A stretch of 64,000 nucleotides of DNA from Rubripirellula obstinata (lineage in GTDB: Bacteria; Planctomycetota; Planctomycetia; Pirellulales; Pirellulaceae), in contig NZ_LWSK01000002.1 of NCBI RefSeq assembly GCF_001642955.1, forward strand, positions 124,001 through 188,000. Reading direction: 5' to 3'. Every line of letters starts with the position of its first letter. Position 1 is the stretch's first letter. The notes under the pieces are model-generated. The model searched no databases, was not told the origin of the DNA, and was given only the letters and a program-made list of their open reading frames with translations. The translations under genes and the position numbers were made by a program. Positions 9,465-18,357 of this stretch are shown one piece after another.

Positions 9465-10328
9465 ATGCCTGAACTACCCGAAGTCGAAACGATGCGTCGC
9501 GGTGTGCTGCCGATCATCGGTTGCCGGATCCGCAGCGCCGAGCGACCGCCCTGCCCTCGTCGTCCGATTGTGTTTACCCCGCGAATTGACGCCTTCGACC
9601 GCCGTGTTCGTGACCAACGTATTGCCGACGTGATCCGCCGTGGCAAGCGAGTGATGGTTGTTTTGGAAGACGAACAAACGATCGTGATGGAACCACGCAT
9701 GACTGGTTTGGTGCTGTTGTCCGATCCGCCAACGACCGACCATCTGCGATTGCGACTCAATCTGTCTGACGGATTGGCTCATCAATTGTTGTTCTGGGAT
9801 CGACGTGGATTAGGCACCGTTCGGCTGTTGAAGAAAAGCGAAATTGCGACCGTGGTCGATGCCAAACTAGGCGTCGACGCGCTGTCCATCACTGCCGATC
9901 AGCTACGCGATAAATTGGGCAAAAGCCGTCGAGCGATCAAGGTTGCCCTGCTAGACCAGTCCGCCGTTGCTGGCATTGGAAATTTGTACGCTGCCGAAAT
10001 TCTGTTCCTAGCCGGAATCGATCCACGCACGCGCTGTGACCAACTGACCGGCCCGCAATGGAAACGAATTCAAGCCTGCACCAGCGAAGTGTTGCTGGAA
10101 GCGATCCGGCACGAGGGCAGCACGTTATCCGATGGCACTTATCGCAATGCGATCAACGGTGAAGGCAGCTACCAGAACTATCACCGCGTGTACGATCGAG
10201 CCGATTCGACTTGCAGTCGATGTGGCTTGGCAGCGATCAGCCGAATTGTTCAATCCCAGCGAAGCACATTCTTTTGTCCCGTTTGTCAGCAGAAACGTGG
10301 TCAACACAAATCACTTGCCAACGGTTGA
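9465..10328 (+). CDS. mutM: Formamidopyrimidine-DNA glycosylase (Fpg/MutM)
   Basis: This 287-aa base-excision repair glycosylase/AP lyase removes 8-oxoguanine and formamidopyrimidines. I chose the ATG at 9465 because the mature enzyme must begin with catalytic Pro2-Glu3, seen here as MPELPEVETMRRG. The frame stays open upstream to 9336, but that part lies in the inverted repeat and is not protein-like. Other signatures are the Lys in RGKRVMVVLED, the helix-two-turn-helix GIGNLYAAEILFLAGIDP, and a C-terminal zinc finger with Cys-x2-Cys (CSRCG) and Cys-x2-Cys (CPVCQ). All catalytic and DNA-binding elements are intact. Divergent from lspA. Confidence 0.96.
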   Translation: MPELPEVETMRRGVLPIIGCRIRSAERPPCPRRPIVFTPRIDAFDRRVRDQRIADVIRRGKRVMVVLEDEQTIVMEPRMTGLVLLSDPPTTDHLRLRLNLSDGLAHQLLFWDRRGLGTVRLLKKSEIATVVDAKLGVDALSITADQLRDKLGKSRRAIKVALLDQSAVAGIGNLYAAEILFLAGIDPRTRCDQLTGPQWKRIQACTSEVLLEAIRHEGSTLSDGTYRNAINGEGSYQNYHRVYDRADSTCSRCGLAAISRIVQSQRSTFFCPVCQQKRGQHKSLANG

Positions 10329-10352
10329 TACAATAGACGGTGCGATCCAACC

Positions 10353-10425
10353 GTTAAACCGCGCGGGCATCGCCCCGCGAGTTGCGCGGCCCCGGACGCG
10401 CGGGGCGATGCCCACGCGGCTAAAC
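10353..10425. repeat. 73-bp palindromic repeat, GTTAAACCGCG family
   Basis: Arms 10353-10379 and 10399-10425 (GGGCATCGCCCCGCG against CGCGGGGCGATGCCC) are complementary with few mismatches. The same 73-bp element, with a different central loop, occurs at 13664-13736. It sits 24 bp after the mutM stop, where it could act as a transcript terminator or 3'-end stabiliser. Confidence 0.9.
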
Positions 10426-10454
10426 GAATAATCATTCATTTTAAGTTCACGTTC

Positions 10455-11495
10455 ATGAATCCTCTCGATCGACGTACATGGCTAAAAACCGCTGCCGCAG
10501 TAACCGCTGCTGGAGTGACTTCGTCATCGGCCCTGGCTGACAACGACCGCAAGGCTCGCTGGAACGACGCAGTCGAGAAAGGACTCAACTGGCTCGGTCG
10601 CACTCAGTCCTCACGCGGCCATTGGAACACGCAAGTCTATCCAACCGCGATGGCCGCCCTTGCTGGCACCGCTCTGATTTCATCGGGCAGCACGACCACC
10701 CAAGGCCCGTACGCGAAAGCTCTGGCGCGGGCGTCGGATTACTTGATCAGCAAGTCGCGCGATAACGGCTTGATCGGCGACCCGCAAACCGATTCACGCT
10801 ACACCTACGGTCACGGTTTTTCGATGCTGTTTTTGTCCCAGATTTTGGGCGAAGAAGGATTGTTGGATCGTCGCGAAGAATTGGTCGACGTGTTGACCAA
10901 GGCCGTCCAGTTCAGCGGCAACGCTCAAACCGCTGCAGGCGGATGGGGATACGTTTCGGCGAAGGAAGGAAATGACTTCGACGAAGGCTCCACGACGATC
11001 ACTCAAGTCCAAGGTCTACGTGGTTGTCGCAACGCCGGCATCCCGGTCAGCGGCAAGGTGATCGATTCGGCAAAGGAATACATCTACGGCTGCAAGAATC
11101 CTGATGGAGGAATCAGTTACAGCAGTCGGCAAAAAGGCAGCAGTCGGCCAGCGATCACGGCGGCAGCACTGGCGGCTCTCTACAACGCGGGCGATTACGA
11201 CAGCGAGCATGTCCCGGAGATGCTGACGTACACCAAGGATGCGTTGCACGACATCAGCGACGGCACGCGAGCCTTTGGACATTGGCATTACACCTACCTG
11301 TATTACAGCCAAGTCGTCTATCGCCAAGGTGATGAACTTTGGAAACCATTCCGAGATCGGATCTACGATCGCATCGTCAGCGAACAACGCCCCGACGGTT
11401 TATGGGAAGGTCAAATCCATCCGGTGTATGTGACAGCTTGCAATCTGATCATGCTGCAAATGGATCGCGGTTACTTACCGATCTATCAGCGGTAA
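10455..11495 (+). CDS. Tat-exported prenyltransferase/squalene-cyclase-repeat protein
   Basis: This 346-aa protein starts with a twin-arginine signal (DRRTWLKTAAAVTAAGV, cleavage near SSALA). The mature part has alpha/alpha-barrel repeats of the prenyltransferase/squalene-oxidase class: LNWLGRTQSSRGHWN, GGWGYVS, NPDGGISYSSRQKGSSRP and RPDGLWEG. The family contains cyclases and protein prenyltransferases, but many bacterial members are secreted proteins of unknown activity. The DxDD cyclase motif is not visible, so I do not assign an enzymatic function. The gene stands alone on the plus strand after the 73-bp palindrome. Confidence 0.8.
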   Translation: MNPLDRRTWLKTAAAVTAAGVTSSSALADNDRKARWNDAVEKGLNWLGRTQSSRGHWNTQVYPTAMAALAGTALISSGSTTTQGPYAKALARASDYLISKSRDNGLIGDPQTDSRYTYGHGFSMLFLSQILGEEGLLDRREELVDVLTKAVQFSGNAQTAAGGWGYVSAKEGNDFDEGSTTITQVQGLRGCRNAGIPVSGKVIDSAKEYIYGCKNPDGGISYSSRQKGSSRPAITAAALAALYNAGDYDSEHVPEMLTYTKDALHDISDGTRAFGHWHYTYLYYSQVVYRQGDELWKPFRDRIYDRIVSEQRPDGLWEGQIHPVYVTACNLIMLQMDRGYLPIYQR

Positions 11496-11503
11496 GAATC
11501 CTC

Positions 11504-11758
11504 TTAAACCGCCTTGTAAGCCACTTCCGGCTGCGATTTTGAAATTCCGTTCGGCAAACGAACCGCTCTGTGTTCTTCTTGCCCGTCAATCGTAATCACC
11601 AAAACGGCCTCCGAAGGCTGCATCTCTTCAGGATTACGCAGAACCGCTTTGCCATTACCCACCTGGGCTACGTCAAAGCTGTTACCATCAACTATCAGTT
11701 GCATTTCAACCGTTGTGGAATATCGCTCAGGAGATTTCTGAATCATGGATGACAGCAA
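11504..11758 (-). CDS. Small hypothetical protein, divergent from the mini-kinase
   Basis: This ORF has 84 codons from the first ATG at 11758, or 66 codons if translation starts at the Met at 11704 (MQLIVDGNSFDVAQVG). The second start seems more natural because the first places the beginning inside the divergent gene at 11745. The sequence looks beta-rich (QLIVDGNSFDV, AVLVITIDGQEEHRAV) and has no signal peptide, Cys motif or DNA-binding helix. It ends 8 bp from the convergent stop of the Tat-exported protein. Head-to-head placement with the kinase-like gene suggests shared regulation. I do not recognise the family. Confidence 0.6.
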   Translation of the reverse strand: MLSSMIQKSPERYSTTVEMQLIVDGNSFDVAQVGNGKAVLRNPEEMQPSEAVLVITIDGQEEHRAVRLPNGISKSQPEVAYKAV

Positions 11759-12239
11759 TGATTTGTTAGAGAAAGCAAATGAATACGCGGCATCGAATCG
11801 AATCTCGTTGGAAGAAAACCTATTGGGATTCGGACAAGATGGTTCTGTGTATCGTAGCAGTCGGGATACGGCGGTGAAGTCCTTTTACCGAGAAAGAAAT
11901 TACTTTACCGAACGAGATTGTTATTTTCGGCTGATGGATCTCGATTGGATTTCAGTCGGTGACTTTACGATTCCCAGATTCGTCAACCACGACGACGAGC
12001 TGATGATCGTTGAGATGAATATCGTTTCCCCACCGTACCTGATCGATTTCGGCAAAGCTCATCTGGACCGGCGACCTGATTTTTCGGACGAAGTCATGGA
12101 CGACTATTACCGGGAACGTGAAGAACTGTTCGAACCGGACCAATGGCCGATCGTGCTGGAGGCTGTCAGTGATTTGGAATCGATCGGAATCTACTATCTG
12201 GATCTTCGCCCCAGCAACGTCCGCTTTCGCGAATCTTGA
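11745..12239 (+). CDS. Miniature protein-kinase-like protein
   Basis: This 164-aa protein is preceded by AGGAG about 11 nt before the ATG. It carries kinase-like signatures: a glycine loop in LLGFGQDGSVY (about residues 26-36), the ATP-binding lysine in TAVKSF, and a catalytic-loop-like YYLDLRPSNVRF near the C-terminus (compare HRDLKPxN, with His replaced by Tyr). The protein stops five residues after this, so the usual DFG segment and C-lobe are missing. A DFG (YLIDFGKAHL) occurs before the loop, in the wrong order. Compact proteins of this build exist in planctomycetes. Whether they phosphorylate anything is unknown. Divergent from the small ORF at 11504. Confidence 0.7.
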   Translation: MDDSNDLLEKANEYAASNRISLEENLLGFGQDGSVYRSSRDTAVKSFYRERNYFTERDCYFRLMDLDWISVGDFTIPRFVNHDDELMIVEMNIVSPPYLIDFGKAHLDRRPDFSDEVMDDYYREREELFEPDQWPIVLEAVSDLESIGIYYLDLRPSNVRFRES

Positions 12240-12258
12240 TTTGGCTTGAATCCAAACG

Positions 12259-13548
12259 CTACTTCTTTGAAACATCGAACGCGAAGATCAATTCTTGATC
12301 ACGTAAAAACAGCGTTCCACCGGCGATGATTGGGGTCGCCCAAATCGCTCCCTTATCGCGATCGAACTTGGTCTGCTGGGGCAACGTCAACATGCCTCGC
12401 GGTTCCCATTGTTCACGACTGGGTTCCACCAAATAGCACGTTCCATCAGTATCGTTGTAGCAATACAGTCGGCCATCGGCGTAACTGATCGAACCGCTGC
12501 GGTTACGACCAACTCGATTTCGCCACAGCGTTTCGCCTGTTTCCAGATCCTGCGCCATCCAAACACCGCCGTCCACTTTAGTGAATCCGTAGATCACGCC
12601 GTCGACCAAGACCACTCCACCGTGGTGATTCCGCATCGTCTTACCAGCTAAATGATACAACGGCTTGGCTCGGATTCCGCCGTCCGCTTTTGGCGTCAAT
12701 TTCAACAGCGTGTTTCCGGCACCGTAATCACTGGTGTGGTAAACCAAATCGTCGTGGATAATCGGTGTCGAAACGACAGCGACATCATTACCAGTCATGT
12801 CATCGGAGAACGCAACGTCACCGCTTTCGCAGTCAAACGCGATCAATCCCGACTGAGCCGCCGTCAGATAAAAACGGCAATCACCCACTTGGCCAACGAC
12901 CGCCGAAACGTACTGAGCCGCTTCCGAAAACTCTTTGCTATGCCAAACTTCTTCGCCAGATTCTCGATCCAGCGCGACCATAAACTTTTCACCGCCAGGT
13001 GTAACAACGACGCGATCGCCATCAACTAGCGGCGACTCACTGTAACCCCAACGCGGAATTTCGCTATCGTAAACTTCCACCAAATCAACCGACCACGACA
13101 CTTCGCCTGATTCCTTATCCAGCGAAGCGACGACGCCCAAATCAGTCATCGCGTAAACATCATCGCCATCGATCGTCGGCGTTCCCCGCGGCCCTTCGCC
13201 CCATTGTTGGTTGTAGTCACGTCGTTTGCTGGCACGTGCGATGGGCGTTTTCCAAATCAATTTCCCATCTTTTGAATTCAAGCAAATCACAAAGCAATTG
13301 TCTTCATCCGCACCCATCGTGTAGAGCTTTCCATCGGCCACCGCCATCGTCGAAAAGCCTTCTTCGGCCTTGTCGAACGTCCACTTTAGCTTTGGCCCTT
13401 TCTTGGGCCACGATTGCCGCAGATTTTGCTTAGCAGCATGCCCGTCTCGCTCTGGCCCATGCCACTGCGGCCAATCACCTTCCTCGGCAACGACAGCGGA
13501 CGCGAACAGAATGCAGAACAACAGAAAACAACCCAGACAGTGTTTCAT
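12259..13548 (-). CDS. Secreted PQQ-like beta-propeller protein
   Basis: This 429-aa protein starts at the ATG at 13548. A GTG three codons upstream (13557) is the alternative. The signal peptide is KHCLGCFLLFCILFASAVVA, followed by EEGDWPQWHGPERDG, a typical start for planctomycete PQQ-repeat proteins. Repeated blades are visible: KLYTMGADEDNCFVICLNSKDGKLIW, GVVASLDKESGEVSW, KFMVALDRESGEEVWH and GVWMAQDLETGETLWRN. These proteins resemble the propeller of quinoprotein dehydrogenases and BamB, but the residues needed for PQQ binding cannot be judged here. It is probably a periplasmic or surface binding scaffold. Convergent with the mini-kinase. Confidence 0.85.
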   Translation of the reverse strand: MKHCLGCFLLFCILFASAVVAEEGDWPQWHGPERDGHAAKQNLRQSWPKKGPKLKWTFDKAEEGFSTMAVADGKLYTMGADEDNCFVICLNSKDGKLIWKTPIARASKRRDYNQQWGEGPRGTPTIDGDDVYAMTDLGVVASLDKESGEVSWSVDLVEVYDSEIPRWGYSESPLVDGDRVVVTPGGEKFMVALDRESGEEVWHSKEFSEAAQYVSAVVGQVGDCRFYLTAAQSGLIAFDCESGDVAFSDDMTGNDVAVVSTPIIHDDLVYHTSDYGAGNTLLKLTPKADGGIRAKPLYHLAGKTMRNHHGGVVLVDGVIYGFTKVDGGVWMAQDLETGETLWRNRVGRNRSGSISYADGRLYCYNDTDGTCYLVEPSREQWEPRGMLTLPQQTKFDRDKGAIWATPIIAGGTLFLRDQELIFAFDVSKK

Positions 13549-13663
13549 GGAAGCCACAAAGGTCGAACGAAAAGGTAATGAGTCGGGAAGCCGTCAATGT
13601 ACATTCAAAACAAACGGCGCATTGGCTGTCTAGGCCGTTAGCAAATGATTCCGCTACAAAACA

Positions 13664-13736
13664 GTTTAACCGCGTGGGCATCGCCCCGCGCGTTCGTTCC
13701 GCGTGGACGCGCGGGGCGATGCCCACGCGGTTAAAC
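13664..13736. repeat. 73-bp palindromic repeat, second copy
   Basis: GTTTAACCGCGTGGGCATCG at 13664 and its complement ending at 13736 are nearly perfect. It is the same family and length as 10353-10425. It lies three bases beyond the stop of the ABC exporter gene, so it falls at the 3' end of that transcript. Confidence 0.92.
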
Positions 13737-13739
13737 GAA

Positions 13740-15695
13740 CTAGGGTTCGCTCATTTGCAGATGCACCATGTCGCGATACTTTCCGCCGCGTGCCAGTAAT
13801 TCTTCGTGCGTGCCGACTTCGACGATCCTGCCCTCGTCGAGCACGACGATCTTGTCGGCTCCGGTGATAGTGCTGAGGCGGTGGGCAATCACAAAGGCCG
13901 TTCGATTTGTTAAGAGTTCCTTCAAACTGCTTTGGATCAACCGCTCGCTTTCGCTGTCCAAGTTGCTGGTTGCTTCATCCAGAATCAGAATCTTTGGGTC
14001 CGCCAAGATGGCTCGGGCGATCGCCAACCGTTGACGTTGGCCCCCGGAAAGTTTGACGCCGCGTTCACCGACTAGCGTGTCGTAACCGTCAGGCATCCGC
14101 TCGATGAATTCATCAGCCGCAGCGGCGGTGGCCGCGGCCTTCATCTCCGCCTCCGTCCAATGCCGACGCGAATAGCCGATGTTTTCTCGAATCGTTCCGT
14201 CGAACAAAAATACATCCTGTTCCACCATCCCCAGCAGACCGCGATAGCTGCCCAATTCGATGTCTCGCAGGTCACGACCATCCAACGTGATGCTGCCCGA
14301 ACTTGGATCATAAAACCGCGAAATCAAATTCGTCAGCGTCGTCTTCCCTGCCCCGCTACGCCCAACCAACGCGACCGTTTCGCCCGCGTTGACTTCTAAC
14401 GACAAATCCGACAGAACCGATTGCTCGCTGCCGGGATAAGCAAACGACACATCGCGAATCGACATCGCTCCTTGAACATCGAATCGATCGATTGAAATTG
14501 GGTCGTTACGCGACGGCAACTCCTCTTCGACTTCCAACACATCAAGCACGCGGTCCAGACCAGCCAGGTTGTTCTGAAACGTCACGGCACTGCCCGCCAT
14601 CGTTGCCAAAGGATCCAGCAGCATCGTTAGGTAGACCAAGAACATCATCAGGTCACCGAGCGTTAGTTGCGATTCAATAATCTGGTAGCCGCCGTAGAGC
14701 AGCAGTCCGGTCGAGGCGAGTGGAATGATCACCTCCCAAATCATTTCGATGATGCGAGTCCACCACCACGTAAACAATTGCTGGCGGACCAGAAAATCAC
14801 CCTCGCGAACAAACCGCGACGATTCATTTCGACTTCGCCCAAACGTTCGCACGACACGGATCCCGCCGAACGTTTCGGTCGCCCCCGCATCAATCCGTTG
14901 ACGCTGTTTGCGAATGTCGCGGTACAGTGGTCGAATTCGATTGATCCAAGTTCGGTGCGTCACCCAAACGATCGGCAGCAACAACAAACCGCCGACCATC
15001 AACTTCCAATCGACCAGCATCAGAATGATCAAGCTGCCAACGAACTGCACGATCGCCCGCCACGGGTTGTACAGCATGCTAAAAATCAGCTCGCCAACAC
15101 CGCCAGCGTCCTCACGGATCAGACTGGCGACACCACCGCTTTTCATTCCGTAGACTTGGTGCAGCGGCAGTCGAATCGAATGTTCAAAAACTCGCCGGCG
15201 AACCGACACCTGAGTCTGATTGACCGACTTGGTTGCACTCCACCGCCCCGCCAAGTTGACGATCGTCGAAATCCCGGTGACGACAATCACGGTCACCGCG
15301 ATCACGACCAGCAACCCCATTCGCGAATCGGGCAACGACAGCGATTCCAGCCAGACCGGCAGCGGTTTTGGCGGATCGGTCAGCGCACAATCGATGGCCA
15401 ACTTGGTGCCCAGCGGCGGCACCAACCGTAGGGCGATGCCGATTGTCAGAAAGAACAGAGCCGCGAAAATTTGTCCACGATGTGGAGCCGTCAGGCTCCA
15501 GAACGCCCGAAACAGCTCCCAAAACCCACGATCGCGTTCACCGATCTTCTTATTGCTTTTCTCGCGACCATGCGGAGATTGACCATTTTTCGGGTCGCCA
15601 CCTTTGGCATTCCTCGAATCGCCACCCTTGGCATTCCGCTGGCGGACGGTTTCTCGGTACTCGGTAAATCGGCTTCGACTTGGATCACTAGGCAT
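13740..15695 (-). CDS. ABC transporter, fused membrane and ATPase domains (exporter type)
   Basis: This 651-aa half-transporter would act as a dimer. After a hydrophilic, Lys/Gly-rich N-terminus with a short repeat (RNAKGGDSRNAKGGDPKNG), residues about 70-350 hold six membrane segments of a type-1 exporter. The ATPase follows, with Walker A GRSGAGKTT (about 447), Q-loop GMVEQDVFLFDGTIRENIGY, signature LSGGQRQRLAIARAIL (about 548), Walker B ILILDEATS and the H-loop IAHRLST. All catalytic elements are intact, so it should pump. The substrate, which could be lipid, drug or peptide, cannot be told from sequence. It is flanked by palindromes at both ends. Confidence 0.93.
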   Translation of the reverse strand: MPSDPSRSRFTEYRETVRQRNAKGGDSRNAKGGDPKNGQSPHGREKSNKKIGERDRGFWELFRAFWSLTAPHRGQIFAALFFLTIGIALRLVPPLGTKLAIDCALTDPPKPLPVWLESLSLPDSRMGLLVVIAVTVIVVTGISTIVNLAGRWSATKSVNQTQVSVRRRVFEHSIRLPLHQVYGMKSGGVASLIREDAGGVGELIFSMLYNPWRAIVQFVGSLIILMLVDWKLMVGGLLLLPIVWVTHRTWINRIRPLYRDIRKQRQRIDAGATETFGGIRVVRTFGRSRNESSRFVREGDFLVRQQLFTWWWTRIIEMIWEVIIPLASTGLLLYGGYQIIESQLTLGDLMMFLVYLTMLLDPLATMAGSAVTFQNNLAGLDRVLDVLEVEEELPSRNDPISIDRFDVQGAMSIRDVSFAYPGSEQSVLSDLSLEVNAGETVALVGRSGAGKTTLTNLISRFYDPSSGSITLDGRDLRDIELGSYRGLLGMVEQDVFLFDGTIRENIGYSRRHWTEAEMKAAATAAAADEFIERMPDGYDTLVGERGVKLSGGQRQRLAIARAILADPKILILDEATSNLDSESERLIQSSLKELLTNRTAFVIAHRLSTITGADKIVVLDEGRIVEVGTHEELLARGGKYRDMVHLQMSEP

Positions 15696-15747
15696 GCTTT
15701 ATTGTTAGCCGGGTGTCGATAGCAGAGATAGTGGGCGGGGCTTTGTC

Positions 15748-15835
15748 GTAGGCCGGAACAAGCGCAGCGAAGTTCCGGCAACCCAACGTAGTACAATGCA
15801 ATTGCCTGAACTTCGCTGCGCTTGTTCCGGCCTAC
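15748..15835. repeat. Palindromic repeat, GTAGGCCGGAACAAGC family
   Basis: Outer arms begin GTAGGCCGGAACAAGC and end GCTTGTTCCGGCCTAC, with complementary inner stems and a loop containing CAATGCAATTGCC. The element at 47677-47772 has the same outer arms and loop but a different, still self-complementary inner stem. It lies between the glycyl-tRNA synthetase stop (15840) and the ABC exporter start (15695). Confidence 0.92.
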
Positions 15836-15839
15836 GTCA

Positions 15840-17456
15840 CTAAGCCGAACCGATTCGGCTTTCCAAATCACCCAGCAAATCGTCAATTTTCACGCGGGTT
15901 TGTTCCAGCGTGTCGCGGTCGCGGATGGTCACGGTTTGGTCCTTCAGCGTGTCCGTATCGACCGTGATGCAGTACGGTGTGCCGGCTTCGTCTTGGCGAC
16001 GGTAGCGACGTCCGACCGCACCTTTTTCGTCGTAGAAGACATTGAACTTGTCTTTCAACGTGCCGTAGATCTCTTTCGCCACTTCGGGCATGCCGTCTTT
16101 TTTGACCAGCGGAAAAATGGCCGCTTTGATCGGCGCGAGTCTCGGGTGCAACTTCATGACCGTGCGAGTTTGCATGTTGCCATTTTCGTCGGGTGCTTCG
16201 TCCTCGGTGTACGCTTCACACAGAAACGCCAACACACCACGGTCGGCACCGGCCGATGGCTCGATCACATGCGGAGTGAACTTTTCGTTGGTCAGTTCGT
16301 CGCGGTAGGACAAGTCTTTGCCGCTGCCACGATACTTTGGTTTACCCTTTTCATTGAGTTCCACCGTCATCGGGTTGGTCGATGGATCCAGCTTGCCTTC
16401 CATGTGCGATCGCAAGTCAAAATCGCCTCGGTGGGCGATGCCTTCGAGTTCGCCATATTCGCCTTCGGGCAAGAACGGGAATGCGTACTCGATGTCCGCC
16501 GTGCCGACGCTGTAATGAGCAAGTTCCTCGGCGTGATGTTCTCGCATGATCAACGAATCGTCGGACAAGCCCAGGTTTTTGTACCAAGCCAGACGACGGT
16601 CTCGCCAATAGCGATACCAATCCTGCGATGTATCCGGGTGACAGAAAAACTCGATTTCCATTTGCTCGAATTCACGCGATCGGAAGGTAAAGTTTCGCGG
16701 CGTGATCTCGTTGCGGAAACTCTTGCCGACTTGACCGATGCCGAACGGAATTTTCACTCGGCTGCTGTCAACCACATTTTTGAAGTTGACGAAGATGCCT
16801 TGCGCGGTTTCGGGACGCAGGAACGTCACATCGTCTTCGCCGCCCAACGCACCCAAAGTGGTTTTGAACATCAAATTGAATTCACGCGGCTCGGTCAGCG
16901 AATCCAATTTCTTGGCGTCCGGCCCCAACACATCGGTCGTGTTGTCCAACTGGTCCAGGGTGATTGATTCGTCGCTAACGGTTAGCTTATCTGCGTCCTT
17001 GGGGCGGAACTTGAAAAACTTCATCGCCCGGCGACGCACTTCGTCGGCTTCCTGTTCTTGTTCGGCCAGCGTGGTCACAAACACTTTTTGGTCTTTGGCT
17101 TCGCACCAACGACCGCGAACTTGATCGAACCGATACCGCTTTTTAGATTCGCGACAATCGATCATTTGGTCACAAAACAGATCGAAGTGCCCGCTGTTTT
17201 TCCAGACTTGTGGATGCATGATGATCGTGCAATCCAACCCAACCATCTCGAACGTGGTCGGCGCGGTCGCAGGTTGAATCAGTTCGTTGTGGCCGGCGAT
17301 CATGTCGTGCCACCAAGCGTCCTTCAAGTTACGTTTCAGTTCGACGCCAAGCGGACCGTAGTCCCAAAATCCTTGGACCCCGCCATAGATTTCGCTGGAT
17401 TGAAACAGGAAGCCACGTCGCTTGCACAGCGACACAATTTTGTCCATCGATTTCAT
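15840..17456 (-). CDS. glyS: Glycine--tRNA ligase, single-chain alpha2 type
   Basis: This 538-aa class II synthetase charges tRNA-Gly. The N-terminus (KIVSLCKRRGFLFQSSEIYG, then GVQGFWDYGPLG) is diagnostic for the archaeal/eukaryotic-like homodimeric GlyRS rather than the alpha2beta2 form. The motif 2 region FRNEITPRNFTFRSREFEQM, the motif 3 region (EPSAGADRGVLAFL) and the C-terminal anticodon-binding part (LAPIKAAIFPLVKKDGMPEV) are all present. The start may be the ATG at 17456 or the second Met three codons later; neither has a strong Shine-Dalgarno. The sequence appears complete. Confidence 0.95.
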   Translation of the reverse strand: MKSMDKIVSLCKRRGFLFQSSEIYGGVQGFWDYGPLGVELKRNLKDAWWHDMIAGHNELIQPATAPTTFEMVGLDCTIIMHPQVWKNSGHFDLFCDQMIDCRESKKRYRFDQVRGRWCEAKDQKVFVTTLAEQEQEADEVRRRAMKFFKFRPKDADKLTVSDESITLDQLDNTTDVLGPDAKKLDSLTEPREFNLMFKTTLGALGGEDDVTFLRPETAQGIFVNFKNVVDSSRVKIPFGIGQVGKSFRNEITPRNFTFRSREFEQMEIEFFCHPDTSQDWYRYWRDRRLAWYKNLGLSDDSLIMREHHAEELAHYSVGTADIEYAFPFLPEGEYGELEGIAHRGDFDLRSHMEGKLDPSTNPMTVELNEKGKPKYRGSGKDLSYRDELTNEKFTPHVIEPSAGADRGVLAFLCEAYTEDEAPDENGNMQTRTVMKLHPRLAPIKAAIFPLVKKDGMPEVAKEIYGTLKDKFNVFYDEKGAVGRRYRRQDEAGTPYCITVDTDTLKDQTVTIRDRDTLEQTRVKIDDLLGDLESRIGSA

Positions 17457-17462
17457 GGGGGT

Positions 17463-17621
17463 AGCTTTTAGCGATTAGCTGTTAGCGATTAGCTGTTAGC
17501 TTGGAGGGTGACAGTGACAGTCAGTTTTGCTGAGTCGCAAAAGATAAGCGATGGGACCAAACTGGTCGAGCGAGCACGCTCAAATGAAAAGCTAATCGCT
17601 AACGGCTAATCGCTAAGAGCT
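17463..17621. repeat. Inverted repeat of TTAGCGATTAGC units
   Basis: Arm 17463-17494 contains tandem TTAGCGATTAGC units, and arm 17590-17621 is its complement with two mismatches. About 95 bp of unique sequence separates them. The element fills the gap between the glycyl-tRNA synthetase start and the TPR lipoprotein stop. No gene lies within it. Confidence 0.85.
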
Positions 17622-17625
17622 TCTT

Positions 17626-18357
17626 CTAGTACTGCCGAACCATGCCGCTTTGGCTGGCGATTTGGGTGCCATTTCGTGCAGAAGTGGCCTCAAAATTGGC
17701 ACTGATTTGTCGGCTCAGTGCGGCCACTCGCTCGACCGCCATCGGCTGACCGTTGTTCAAAGCCAAGGATCGCTGGTAGTTTTGCAGCGCCTGATTCAGG
17801 TCGCCTGACTGTTCACGAAGTCGGCCCAACGCCAACCAAGCTCGGCTGTTGTTGGGATCTTTTTGGACGGCATCTTCCAGATACTTCAGCGCCGTCGATG
17901 GGTCGCTGACCTCTTCGTACAACCGAGCGAGCTCGATTCGCGGCTCGGCAAAGTTTGGATTTTGGGCGGCCCAGTTCTTCATCAACGCGAAAGCTCGATC
18001 CGGACGACCGGTGTCCACCAACAAAACCGCCAGCCCTCGATGGCACTCGACGTGGTTGGGGTCGTGGTCCAAGCATTCGTTGTACAAAGCCTCGGCCTGC
18101 GTCAATTGCTGGTTGTCGCCGCGTTGGTTGCCCAGACGATGATTCGTCGCCGCCAAATTGTAGTAGCCGTCCGCGTTGGTCGGATCCGATGCGATCACCT
18201 TCTGGAACCGCTGCAGTGCCGCCGAATACTGCCCCTGTTCGTAGAGCCTCGCGCCGGTGGAGTTTTGTCCACTAGCAGCCCATTGGCAGCCGGGCATCGA
18301 CAGCAAAAGCGTCAGGCTTGCAGCCGAGATCGTGAGTTGAGCTTTCAGATTTGCCAT
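17626..18357 (-). CDS. TPR-repeat lipoprotein
   Basis: This 243-aa protein has an N-terminal export signal ending in LLLSMPGCQW. The Cys at residue 24 fits a relaxed lipobox, so it is probably lipidated. Several tetratricopeptide units follow (for example ARLYEQGQYSAALQRFQKVIASDPTNADGYYNLA interrupted by short links, then EALYNECLDHDPNHVECHRGLA, ALKYLEDAVQKDPNNSRAWLALG and ALQNYQRSLALNNGQPMAVERV). TPRs bind other proteins, so a role as an assembly or scaffold factor in the cell envelope is likely. The partner is unknown. It is divergent from the giant surface protein across about 400 bp. Confidence 0.85.
   Translation of the reverse strand: MANLKAQLTISAASLTLLLSMPGCQWAASGQNSTGARLYEQGQYSAALQRFQKVIASDPTNADGYYNLAATNHRLGNQRGDNQQLTQAEALYNECLDHDPNHVECHRGLAVLLVDTGRPDRAFALMKNWAAQNPNFAEPRIELARLYEEVSDPSTALKYLEDAVQKDPNNSRAWLALGRLREQSGDLNQALQNYQRSLALNNGQPMAVERVAALSRQISANFEATSARNGTQIASQSGMVRQY

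Noticed and set aside
10353-10425. Possible integron attC site
   Set aside because: No integrase, no attC core sites, and the same palindrome occurs at ordinary gene ends.
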